Part shown: positions 7,155-14,468 of the stretch, piece after piece
Layout of the letters: each line of letters starts with the position of its first letter
How positions within the stretch are numbered: the first letter of the stretch is position 1
DNA from: Crickella sp963642455
GTDB taxonomy: Bacteria > Bacillota > Clostridia > Peptostreptococcales > Anaerovoracaceae
Direction: 5' to 3'
DNA length: 30,483 nucleotides
Assembly: GCA_963642455.1 (NCBI GenBank)
Contig: CAVIGM010000015.1
Location: 1-30,483 of the forward strand
Notes under the pieces: generated by a model
Seen by the model: the letters and a program-made list of their open reading frames with translations, nothing else
Told to the model about the DNA's origin: nothing
The model's database searches: none
Made by a program: the position numbers and the translations under genes

Positions 7155-7742
7155 ATGAGATTAGATGCAACAGGGCTTGCTTGCCCTAAGCCTGTAATCA
7201 TGGCTAAGAAGGAACTCGACAACAATGTTCAGGACCTCGAGATTATCGTAGATGGTCAGACTCAGATTGACAACCTTGCAAGACTCGGAGACAGCGTGGG
7301 AAGAGCCATAACAAGCGAGCCTTTCGAAGATCGTTTTCTTGTAAAATTCGCTAATGGTGACACGAAGGCTGCCGATGCTTGCGGAACTTTCGGTGTAATC
7401 AACGACAGCTATGCAGTTTTCTTCAATAAGGAAATCCTCGGCGCAGGAGACCCTGAGCTTGGACAGAACCTCGCAAAAATGGCTATCTTCACTCTCAGCG
7501 AGGGCGAGAAGGTGCCTGACTACGTTCTTTTCATGAACGGCGGAGTTAAGTTGACAACTGGCATCGTTCCTCAGATTATTGAGGACCTCCAGAAGCTCAT
7601 CGACAGAGGAACCAAGGTTCTTGTATGCGGAACTTGCCTCAATTTCTACGGAATCAAGGACGAGCTTAAGATTGGAACAGTAAGCAATATGTATGATATT
7701 CTCGGCGCAATGCAGAGCGTTGGTAAGGTAATCACACTCTAA
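7155..7742 (+). CDS. yedF: Selenium metabolism protein YedF
   Basis: Protein of 195 residues in two parts. Residues 1-70 form a TusA/SirA-like domain with the hallmark LDATGLACPKPVIMAKKEL, where Cys10 of CPKP would carry a persulfide or perselenide. The C-terminal part is DsrE-like, with LFMNGGVKL, and VLVCGTCLNFYGI containing two further cysteines. This combination defines the YedF family, found mainly in bacteria that use selenium, including those with selenium-dependent molybdenum hydroxylases. A role as a selenium or sulfur carrier is inferred from the domains and not proven. A strong AGGAGG site precedes the ATG by 8 bases. It is followed by a DUF3343 gene and is transcribed away from the permease cluster. 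Confidence 0.9.
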   Translation: MRLDATGLACPKPVIMAKKELDNNVQDLEIIVDGQTQIDNLARLGDSVGRAITSEPFEDRFLVKFANGDTKAADACGTFGVINDSYAVFFNKEILGAGDPELGQNLAKMAIFTLSEGEKVPDYVLFMNGGVKLTTGIVPQIIEDLQKLIDRGTKVLVCGTCLNFYGIKDELKIGTVSNMYDILGAMQSVGKVITL

Positions 7743-7796
7743 TTGCTTAATCAAAGAGCGGCAGGAAAACGCTATCAAGATTTCAATACTAAGAAG

Positions 7797-8068
7797 ATGT
7801 CTGAAGAATATTATCTCATCACATTTGAAAATACCCATGCAGCAATTGCAACAGAGAAGCTTCTTGCGCCCGCAGATGTCAGAATCATGCCCGTGCCTCG
7901 CTTCATCTCCGCAAGCTGCGGCATTTCGGTTCGTATCAAGCCGGAATGCTACGCTCTCGCTTCAGAGATATTCCAAAAGGATGGCCGTCTGAAGACGGAT
8001 GAGTATGCAATCTATCATGTCATTAAGGATAGTGCATCCGGCGAAGTCAAATGTGACAGGCTCGGATA
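7797..8068 (+). CDS. DUF3343 family protein, putative Se/S carrier-like (3' end in gap)
   Basis: Ninety codons are visible before the sequence enters 202 unknown bases. The protein opens EEYYLITFENTHAAIATEKLL and contains IMPVPRFISASCGISVRI, the diagnostic stretch of DUF3343, where SCG holds a conserved cysteine. Family members are usually 80-90 residues, so the stop should lie just inside the gap. The ATG at 7797 is chosen because family proteins begin right before the Y-L-x-F strand; a TTG at 7743, directly after the yedF stop, is an alternative giving 18 more residues. The ribosome binding site is poor, so coupling to yedF translation is possible. DUF3343 co-occurs with yedF in selenium-using anaerobes, which supports a shared pathway by inference. 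Confidence 0.8.
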
Positions 8069-8270
8069 NNNNNNNNNNNNNNNNNNNNNNNNNNNNNNNN
8101 NNNNNNNNNNNNNNNNNNNNNNNNNNNNNNNNNNNNNNNNNNNNNNNNNNNNNNNNNNNNNNNNNNNNNNNNNNNNNNNNNNNNNNNNNNNNNNNNNNNN
8201 NNNNNNNNNNNNNNNNNNNNNNNNNNNNNNNNNNNNNNNNNNNNNNNNNNNNNNNNNNNNNNNNNNNNNN
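8069..8270. other. Assembly gap of 202 N between convergent genes
   Basis: Undetermined bases separate the DUF3343 gene from the convergent G5/3D gene. The gap should contain the DUF3343 stop and probably the transcription terminators of both units. On its right side lie three decamer tandem repeats, so the unknown part may be a longer array of the same unit. Confidence 0.95.
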
Positions 8271-8275
8271 CTCCC

Positions 8276-8305
8276 CTGAATTCTTCTGAACTCTTTTGAA
8301 TTCTT
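8276..8305. repeat. Decamer tandem repeat at gap edge
   Basis: Three head-to-tail ten-base units, CTGAATTCTT, CTGAACTCTT and TTGAATTCTT, follow the gap by five bases and end just before the 3' end of the G5/3D gene. They do not form a GC-rich hairpin. Confidence 0.8.
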
Positions 8306-8312
8306 TATATGC

Positions 8313-9788
8313 CTATTCGATGGACTTGAGCACATAGCTTGTAACAAATCTTCTACCCCACTGGCAGGATTCCTCGTAGCTATGCATCCAAAGGTCGAGG
8401 TCGTCTCCCTTAATTCCAGAGCCGCAATCGTTGGCAACAGCCGCACCATAGCCCTCAACCCAGATAAGTGTTCCATAAGGAATGATGCTTGGATCAACCG
8501 CGCAGGTTCCGTATACACATCTTCCGCCTGCCGCGCCTCTCGCATTATCGCCCATCCAGTAAGCCGTCGTATTTGCCGTAAAAGTACGAGTAGCTTCGTA
8601 TTTACCACTATGTCCTGTAAGCGAGGTTCCAAGCCTTAGGGTATTATCCACAGGCTCCGTAATCCATTTCTTGACAGTCCTTTCGGTTCCCTCGAGCACC
8701 CCATTTACATAGGTCGTCGTATATTTGAAATATCCTTCGCCAGGCTTGCCCTCTGTTATCTCTTGTTTGCCAGACTCAAGCGCAGGGTCAAGCACAACAT
8801 AATTCTTCGCTGGCTCTTCCTCCTTCTTAACCTCAACACTTGTCGTTACCCTATCGACAACGATTCTTGTGTCAGGGCCTACAACTTCATCAAGTCCCGG
8901 AGAGATCCTATCAAGCTCGGTATACGAAATATTGTTCTTGGCAAGATTGTCCTTCACCGTTCCCGGTATCAGCCAGAATTCGCTCTCCTTTCCGCCGATT
9001 CTCGCGCTTGTCTGCTCCGCCTCAAGCACGCTTATTGTGTCTCCGTTTCTGATGACAGTTCCCTCGCAAGGCGTGATGAAGACTTTATCCGAAAATTCAA
9101 AAGACGTCTCCTTAATTATCTCGCTTGGGTCGGTGGCCTTAGTCGTAATCTCCTCGGTCTTTGTGCCCTCGAAGCTCACATATTGAACCGTTACAGTCTG
9201 CGGAATTGCATAAGCGATTGATTCTATGGCTATTACCAGAAGTGCGAGCAGTATCGTCAGAGTAAGCACCGCATTGTTTCTGTTCTTTCTGATCCATCGC
9301 CCGAGCCTCGTCTTAGACTTAGTTGCAAAAAATTCATCTTCCTTCTCGAAAAACCAAGGCTTCTTGTAGTCATCGACCGGTGGTTCCGGAAGTGGTTGCT
9401 CCTCGTCGACGTTCGCTTCGTGTCCAGCCTCGGCAGACGCTTCGGTTTCGGCCTCCGCATCGGCGCTAATTTCTTCGCTCGAAGCGGCGTCCGCGGACAC
9501 TTCGGCTCCAGCACCTGTCTCGCTGCCATTCTCGTCTGCATCCGCGATTGCGTCGCCAGCCGCCTTCGCCTCGATCTTCTCGGCCGCCTTTTCCTTGCCG
9601 CCCTCTTCATCCGCAGCGATCTTCGCCTTCGCCTCGATCTTCTCGGCCGCCTTTTCCTTGCTGTCGATTTCCGCTTCGATCTCCTCGATTTCCTCGTCAA
9701 AGACTACCTCGGCGATATTAAGAAATTCCGGCCTCGCCTCCATAATTTCTTTAATTTTCTGTTCAATTTGCTTCTTGTTTCTATCCAT
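8313..9788 (-). CDS. Membrane-anchored G5 and 3D domain protein, YabE-like
   Basis: Protein of 491 residues. Residues 1-170 are hydrophilic and rich in Ala, Glu and Lys, with a duplicated 12-residue block (44-55 and 65-76). One transmembrane segment lies at about 173-195. Outside follow a DUF348-like region, a G5 domain (about 312-385, with TRIVVDRVTTSVEV, PALESGKQEITEGKPGEG and TTTYVNGVLEGTERT), and a C-terminal 3D domain (about 405-489). The 3D aspartates are seen in AVDPSIIPYGT (Asp432), NDCGSGIKG (Asp454) and DDLDLW. This is the Bacillota class of Rpf-like wall hydrolases (YabE, YocH relatives), probably cutting peptidoglycan. The long cytoplasmic head is unusual, as are four cysteines (424, 429, 455, 475) in the 3D domain. 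The ribosome binding site is weak. Confidence 0.88.
   Translation of the reverse strand: MDRNKKQIEQKIKEIMEARPEFLNIAEVVFDEEIEEIEAEIDSKEKAAEKIEAKAKIAADEEGGKEKAAEKIEAKAAGDAIADADENGSETGAGAEVSADAASSEEISADAEAETEASAEAGHEANVDEEQPLPEPPVDDYKKPWFFEKEDEFFATKSKTRLGRWIRKNRNNAVLTLTILLALLVIAIESIAYAIPQTVTVQYVSFEGTKTEEITTKATDPSEIIKETSFEFSDKVFITPCEGTVIRNGDTISVLEAEQTSARIGGKESEFWLIPGTVKDNLAKNNISYTELDRISPGLDEVVGPDTRIVVDRVTTSVEVKKEEEPAKNYVVLDPALESGKQEITEGKPGEGYFKYTTTYVNGVLEGTERTVKKWITEPVDNTLRLGTSLTGHSGKYEATRTFTANTTAYWMGDNARGAAGGRCVYGTCAVDPSIIPYGTLIWVEGYGAAVANDCGSGIKGDDLDLWMHSYEESCQWGRRFVTSYVLKSIE
9562..9660 (-). repeat. 36-bp perfect direct repeat in the G5/3D gene head
   Basis: Bases 9562-9597 and 9625-9660 are identical over 36 positions, with starts 63 bases apart, which is 21 codons. 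Each copy encodes KEKAAEKIEAKA. The in-frame duplication lies in the disordered cytoplasmic segment. Confidence 0.9.
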
Positions 9789-9829
9789 TTCAATTCATTC
9801 CAATTTAATATTAAATTAGCATCATGCCA

Positions 9830-11380
9830 TTATATCACGGACCTGCGCTTTTCTAATTCTTTTTTGACTCCCTCGAAATAGCCTCTGTTAACAGGATATT
9901 TGAATATGATAAAAGCTACGATTAGCATGCATAGGCCTGGAATAAGCGAGAAATTGTTAGATATCCAATTTGACGCTACCTCGGTCTGGGCGGCCGCATC
10001 GCTTCTAAAACCTGCACAATCCAGGATTATTCCAAGTAGTTGTGAGCCGATAGCCGTCGAAAGCGACTCCGATAGAGCCTGCAGGGAAATAAGCTGTCCC
10101 GCATGCCTTTTGCCCGACTCGAGCTCCTCGACCTCGCACAAATCATAAAGAAGCGACGGCATAAGTTGCCAGTAGCTTGTATTTGCAAGAACATAAGCCG
10201 CACTGATTCCGTAGGCCCATGCAAGATTCTCTGAGCCAAGAATCCTTCCTATTATAAGGAGGATTCCGCCTGCAGCCATACCGCCGACAAAGACATTCTT
10301 CTTGTCGAATTTCTCGCATATTCTCGACACGAAAGGCGTAAGCGACACGCCCAAGACGATTATCATCACAAGAATTAGCGTGATTTGGTTCGAGGATAGC
10401 CCGAGGTTGTATGTGAAATAATATATTCTATCGGACATGAAGAAAGTATCGGCAATTAGATAGAGAAGGCTCGCGCCGACTATCTGTCTGACGGGCTTCA
10501 GCTTGAGGATTATCGCATATTCGCCTACAATCTCTCTAAAGATGCCAAGCCTGATCTTCGGAACGCACAGCGCGCCCGCCTCCTGATTTTTTCTTTTTTT
10601 AATATCCTTAAGTTCGCTGCTCTCTTCGAGACCCTCGCACTTGAGAGCCTTATCGTCTTTGCCATCCTTAATGTTGCATGCCGCAACAAGAAGAGATGCC
10701 GCCGCAAGCAAGCCTATTGCAAAAGCTGTGTACGACCACGCCCTCGCCGTTGTGACCCCCGCCTTCTCGAGCAAGCCAACGCAGAACGAAGGCATTACCA
10801 TGCCAAGCGCCATTCCGAGCTGATTGAAGACGTAGGCGTACGAGCGGAGAGACGTCCTTTCGTTATAATCATCTGTGAGGTCCGAGCCCCAAGCCATATA
10901 TGGCACAAAGAAGCTCGAGAAAGTCTGCCAGAACAGCAATGTTGCCACAAGATAGTATACTATCTTAATGTCATAGCTTGCCGAAATCGGTGTGAAAAGT
11001 AATCCTGTAAAAAGCATCACTGGGAGGCTCGAGAGTATCAGGTACGGCTTTCTCTTGCCGTAGCAGGAGACTGTATTGTCGGACAAATACGCAACAACAG
11101 GTCCGCATATCACCTCCCAAATCGAGCCAAGCGCAACAATAAGACCGGCAGTAAGCGGCCTTATCCCTATAACTGATGTTAAGAAAAACAGCAGAAATGT
11201 ACTTGCAAGGGTGTACATTGTGTTATCTGCTGTTCCACCAATTCCGTATGCTAATTTCGTTCTGAATTTCAATTTCAATTCGATTCTGATTTCGGTTTCG
11301 ATTCTGACTCTAAGTTCTCTTTCGAATCTGATTTCGATGTCGATGTCGACTTCAGGTTCAGATTTCGTTTCTGCCTTCAA
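9830..11380 (-). CDS. GPH-family sugar:cation symporter (MFS)
   Basis: Membrane protein of up to 516 residues with about twelve hydrophobic segments. The core opens KLAYGIGGTADNTMYTLASTFLLFFLT and continues with a loop like SDNTVSCYGKRKPYLIL, the counterpart of the DRTxSRWGRxRPY motif of the glycoside-pentoside-hexuronide:cation symporters (melibiose carrier group). The substrate is not deducible. The start is uncertain: the longest frame begins with TTG at 11378-11380, overlapping recR by 23 bases, without a clear ribosome binding site, and there is no ATG before the first helix. The first 38 residues are a charged low-complexity run of Glu, Arg, Ile and Lys coded by GAAATC-like hexamers. 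No metabolic genes accompany it. Confidence 0.85.
   Translation of the reverse strand: MKAETKSEPEVDIDIEIRFERELRVRIETEIRIELKLKFRTKLAYGIGGTADNTMYTLASTFLLFFLTSVIGIRPLTAGLIVALGSIWEVICGPVVAYLSDNTVSCYGKRKPYLILSSLPVMLFTGLLFTPISASYDIKIVYYLVATLLFWQTFSSFFVPYMAWGSDLTDDYNERTSLRSYAYVFNQLGMALGMVMPSFCVGLLEKAGVTTARAWSYTAFAIGLLAAASLLVAACNIKDGKDDKALKCEGLEESSELKDIKKRKNQEAGALCVPKIRLGIFREIVGEYAIILKLKPVRQIVGASLLYLIADTFFMSDRIYYFTYNLGLSSNQITLILVMIIVLGVSLTPFVSRICEKFDKKNVFVGGMAAGGILLIIGRILGSENLAWAYGISAAYVLANTSYWQLMPSLLYDLCEVEELESGKRHAGQLISLQALSESLSTAIGSQLLGIILDCAGFRSDAAAQTEVASNWISNNFSLIPGLCMLIVAFIIFKYPVNRGYFEGVKKELEKRRSVI
11262..11373 (-). repeat. Degenerate hexamer repeat at the 5' end of the symporter gene
   Basis: The coding strand shows repeated GAAATC, GAAACC, AGAATC, GACATC and TTGAAA units across the recR end and the symporter 5' region. 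They encode EIR, EVDIDIEI and LKLKF runs. The tract has imperfect three- and six-base periodicity. Confidence 0.65.
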
Positions 11381-11960
11381 GGGCCTTGAGCAGCGTCACC
11401 TCATCAGCATATTCGAGGTCACCGCCAACAGGAATTCCATGAGCAATTCTGCTTACCTTGATTCCCGCAGGCTTAATCAGCCTCGAAATAAGCATTGCCG
11501 TCGCCTCACCCTCAATGGTCGGATTAGTTGCAATAATTATCTCTTTGACCTCATCATTTCCCTGCAGCCTTGTGATCAAAGACTTGAGGTTGATATCATT
11601 TGGTCCTATGCCATCCACAGGTGAAATCGCGCCATGAAGAACATGGTAGAGCCCGTTGTATTCTCTAACTCGCTCCATAGCCACCACGTCCTGTGGCGTT
11701 TCTACTACGCAAATCAAAGAGCTGTCGCGCTCTTCGTCTTGGCATATCTGGCACGGATCCTGATCTGTGAGATTCCCACATACTGAACAATAATGCAAAT
11801 TCTTTTTTGCATTTGTAATAGACCTTGCCAGAGCCTCGACCTCGTTCTCTTCCATCGAAAGAATGAAGAAAGCAAGCCTTGCCGCCGTCTTTCCCCCGAT
11901 GCCGGGAAGCTTCGACAACTCGTTGATCAATATATTAAGTGCTTTCGGATACTGTCTCAT
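11358..11960 (-). CDS. recR: Recombination mediator protein RecR
   Basis: Protein of 200 residues, the normal RecR length. It has an N-terminal helix-hairpin-helix (LPGIGGKTAARLAF), a zinc finger with Cys58, Cys61, Cys70 and Cys73, and a Toprim domain (LICVVETPQDVVAMER, then LHGAISPVDGIGP and TNPTIEGEATAMLI). With RecF/RecO it loads RecA at single-stranded gaps and arrested forks. It lies downstream of ybaB and dnaX, the canonical Bacillota order, 31 bases after ybaB. Its last 23 bases overlap the longest frame of the following symporter gene. Confidence 0.97.
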   Translation of the reverse strand: MRQYPKALNILINELSKLPGIGGKTAARLAFFILSMEENEVEALARSITNAKKNLHYCSVCGNLTDQDPCQICQDEERDSSLICVVETPQDVVAMERVREYNGLYHVLHGAISPVDGIGPNDINLKSLITRLQGNDEVKEIIIATNPTIEGEATAMLISRLIKPAGIKVSRIAHGIPVGGDLEYADEVTLLKALEGRNEI

Positions 11961-11991
11961 TTCTGCAAAATTTCCTGAATCTTAATCGTTC

Positions 11992-12348
11992 TTAGAAACC
12001 GAGGCCCATTCCGCCAAAGCCGCCTGTGATCTTGCCCATTTCTTCCTCTGCGATAGCTTCAACCTGTCTTGTTGCCTCATTTACCGCTGCAATAATAAGG
12101 TCTTGGAGCATTTCAACATCATCTGGATCAACTACGTCCTTGTCAATCACGAGCTTCGTAATCTCCTTGTTTCCGTTAACGGTTACTTCGACAGCTCCAC
12201 CGCCTGCGGTCGTTGTTGTCTCCCTCTCCGCAAGTTCCGACTGGAGCTTCTCCATCTCCGTCTGCATTCTCATAGCCTGCTTGAGCTGTGTCTGCATATC
12301 TGGCTGCTTCATCTTAGGCTTCTTGCCTGCCTTCATTCCTTTACCCAT
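11992..12348 (-). CDS. ybaB: YbaB/EbfC nucleoid-associated protein
   Basis: Small protein of 118 residues with a basic, Met-rich N-terminus (KGMKAGKKPKMKQPDMQTQLKQAMRMQ), a helical tweezer arm, the GGGAVEVTVNGNKEITKLVID sheet and a C-terminal helix ending in a Gly/Met/Phe tail. YbaB/EbfC dimers bind DNA with low specificity and appear tied to replication or repair through their constant position between dnaX and recR. A clear AAGGAG site precedes the ATG. Confidence 0.95.
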   Translation of the reverse strand: MGKGMKAGKKPKMKQPDMQTQLKQAMRMQTEMEKLQSELAERETTTTAGGGAVEVTVNGNKEITKLVIDKDVVDPDDVEMLQDLIIAAVNEATRQVEAIAEEEMGKITGGFGGMGLGF

Positions 12349-12429
12349 TGCTAATATCTCCTTATCTATCCTTGCAATTATTTGTAACTGTTTGTAACTA
12401 TATTAGTGATATCTCAATCGACTATTGCC

Positions 12430-12494
12430 TATCCGTTGATTATCCGTTAATTATCCGCAAATTCTCCGTATTTATCCGTTAATTACCCGTTGCA
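12430..12494. repeat. 11-bp tandem repeats between dnaX and ybaB
   Basis: About six units in a row match TATCCGTTAAT: 12430, 12441, 12452, 12463, 12473 and 12484, the last ones degenerate (TCTCCGTATTT, TACCCGTTGCA). The period is close to one helical turn. The tract lies in the 151-base spacer just after the dnaX stop, a spacer longer than usual for this operon. Confidence 0.75.
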
Positions 12495-12499
12495 AACCC

Positions 12500-14446
12500 T
12501 TAGTTGTCCGATATGCTCACTTCGATTCCGAACATGCTTCCTATATCGTTAGCGAGCTCCTCAGCGATATCGTCATCATTCTCTGAATTCCACTCGTTAT
12601 GTCTTCTTGGCTCGTCTGCCTGAATCTCCTCATGGAAAACCGCTTCTTCTTCGTCATGCGTTTGTGTCTGAATCGCTACTTGTGCTTCAGCTTCGGCCTG
12701 AGTTTGTGTCTGAACCGCTACTTCTGCTTCTGCTTCGGCCTGGGTTTGTGCCTGAGCCTCAGATTGATGCTTCGATTGCGTCTCCGCTTGAGGATTCTTC
12801 TGAGCCTCCGTCTGAGAATTTGCTCGAGTCTCAGCCGATGCACCTGATGTTCTGTTCATACGAGCTGGCTCGCTTGGCATAGCATCAATATCGCCCGCAA
12901 TCATATTGACATATATGTTGGAGCCGAACATTGATTTTGCACATCTGTTAACATCGTCTGCCGCAATCTCCGCAAATGCATATTTATTTCTCTTGATTAC
13001 CACCACGAGTTCGTCGCCGTTGAAGCTCCTTGCCCTTGAATTAGGTATTACTACAGAAGAAAAGCTTGGCTGTATATGTGCAACTTCGTTTGCTATTCTT
13101 GCCCACATTGTCTGAGCATCCTGCGCCTCCGCATTTGCTACGCGCTGTGCTTGTGCTGCCGAAGCCGCTTCTGTCGCAGGTCTTGTTGCGCTTGCCTGAC
13201 TTGCTGGCCTTGCTGCTGCCTGTGTGCCCATAGCCGGTGTTGCAGTTCTTGGAGCTTGCTGTGCTGCCGAAGTCGCTCCAGTCGCTGGTCTTGGAGCTCT
13301 TGCAGGTCTTGGGGCGGTCTGCGCTCCGCTTGTTATAACCGAATCAACCCCTGCCAGCCTAACTGCCGCCGTTTCAAGAAGAATTCTCGGTCTATCCGAA
13401 TACCTTCCCTCATTTATATATTCTGAGATAAGCCTTATAGCCCCCTCAATATGTCCGATGTCGATCTGCTTAGCCTGATTTCTTATCCTTCCGATGTTCT
13501 CTTCGGATGCGTTGATAATCTTCTCAGCCTTGTCTACATATTTAGTAATCATAAGCTCGCGGTAATGCTCAAGCCAATCGCTCAGAAGAATCCTTGAATC
13601 CTTACCGTCAACAATCGCATCGTTGATATCAGTAAGAGCCTGACTAATATTTCCCGAATATACAGCATCCGTAAGCCCTATGTAAAATTCTTCTCCCGCG
13701 CTTCCGATGTATTCGAGAACGAGGCTTCTATCAATATTGGTATCGCCTGCCGCCATGCATTGCTCAAGTAAGCTAAGCGCATCTCTTACCGAGCCGTCCG
13801 CCTTTCCCGCAATCGTAGCGAGAGCATCCTTGGTGATCGAAATTCCTTTTCTCTGGCAAATCCTCTCCATTCCCTGAATGAGCTCATCTTCGCTTACCCT
13901 CTTGAAGTTGAGCTCCATGCATCTTGAGCGAATGGTTGCCCTTACCTTCTGAGGATCTGTTGTCGCGAGTATGAAAATCGCATATTCAGGAGGCTCCTCG
14001 AGTGTCTTTAGAAAAGCATTCTCGGCTCCCGGAGAGAGCATGTGCACCTCGTCTATGATAAAGACCTTGTATTTGCCGATAGTTGGTGGGTATTTGACAA
14101 GGTCTATGATTGCCCTAAGGTCGTCCACTCCGTTATTTGAAGCGGCATCAAGCTCAATTACATCAACAAATTTGCCTTCCTTTATGGCCTTGCAGTTCGC
14201 GCATTCGCCGCAAGGAATCTTAGCTGCCTCGTCTCCTGCTGCAGCCTCGGCGTTCATACAGTTGAGTGCCTTTGCGAGAATTCTCGCCGTACTGGTCTTT
14301 CCTGTTCCATGCGTTCCCGCAAAAAGATACGCCTGGCTTACCGTGCCTGACTTGATCTGATTCTTAAGAATCCTGACAATTTGTTTCTGTCCGATTATGT
14401 CCTCGAACACTTCCGGCCTTTCGGCTCTGTATAATGCCAGCTGCAT
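12500..14446 (-). CDS. dnaX: DNA polymerase III subunits gamma/tau
   Basis: Clamp-loader ATPase of 648 residues. The AAA+ module has Walker A GTHGTGKT at 44-51, zinc cysteines at 63, 79, 82 and 85, Walker B with IIDEVHML (132-135 DEVH), and sensor residues in LATTDPQKVRATIRSRC. Domain III follows, then a long Ala/Pro/Thr/Gln-rich linker (about 370-440), a conserved tau-like patch (WARIANEVAHIQPSFSSVV) and another Gln/Glu/Ala-rich stretch before the acidic C-terminus. The second stretch contains 42-base tandem repeats. A strong AGGAGG site precedes the ATG. The gene lies directly downstream of ffs, the standard arrangement in Bacillota. Confidence 0.97.
   Translation of the reverse strand: MQLALYRAERPEVFEDIIGQKQIVRILKNQIKSGTVSQAYLFAGTHGTGKTSTARILAKALNCMNAEAAAGDEAAKIPCGECANCKAIKEGKFVDVIELDAASNNGVDDLRAIIDLVKYPPTIGKYKVFIIDEVHMLSPGAENAFLKTLEEPPEYAIFILATTDPQKVRATIRSRCMELNFKRVSEDELIQGMERICQRKGISITKDALATIAGKADGSVRDALSLLEQCMAAGDTNIDRSLVLEYIGSAGEEFYIGLTDAVYSGNISQALTDINDAIVDGKDSRILLSDWLEHYRELMITKYVDKAEKIINASEENIGRIRNQAKQIDIGHIEGAIRLISEYINEGRYSDRPRILLETAAVRLAGVDSVITSGAQTAPRPARAPRPATGATSAAQQAPRTATPAMGTQAAARPASQASATRPATEAASAAQAQRVANAEAQDAQTMWARIANEVAHIQPSFSSVVIPNSRARSFNGDELVVVIKRNKYAFAEIAADDVNRCAKSMFGSNIYVNMIAGDIDAMPSEPARMNRTSGASAETRANSQTEAQKNPQAETQSKHQSEAQAQTQAEAEAEVAVQTQTQAEAEAQVAIQTQTHDEEEAVFHEEIQADEPRRHNEWNSENDDDIAEELANDIGSMFGIEVSISDN
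12660..12770 (-). repeat. 42-bp tandem repeat in the dnaX 3' region
   Basis: Two full units (12660-12701 and 12702-12743) and a partial third from 12744 encode 14-residue blocks of the type AEAEAEVAVQTQTQ and AEAEAQVAIQTQTH. The copies differ at only a few positions. The region codes for a probably disordered linker of tau. Confidence 0.85.
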
Positions 14447-14468
14447 ATCTTCCTCCTATATAAAACAA

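Noticed and set aside
7161..7838. 225-codon minus-strand frame opposite yedF
   Set aside because: yedF on the plus strand has clear motifs, a promoter and a ribosome binding site; the antisense frame shows none of these.
8276..8305. CRISPR-like array at the gap edge
   Set aside because: The units are ten bases, directly abutting, without spacers.
11358..11400. Programmed frameshift joining recR and the symporter
   Set aside because: The proteins have unrelated functions and locations, and no slippery heptamer with downstream structure is visible at the overlap.
13076..13426. Cysteine-rich plus-strand frame opposite dnaX
   Set aside because: The Cys/Arg/Ser composition is the reverse complement of the Ala/Thr/Gln repeat codons of dnaX; no ribosome binding site.
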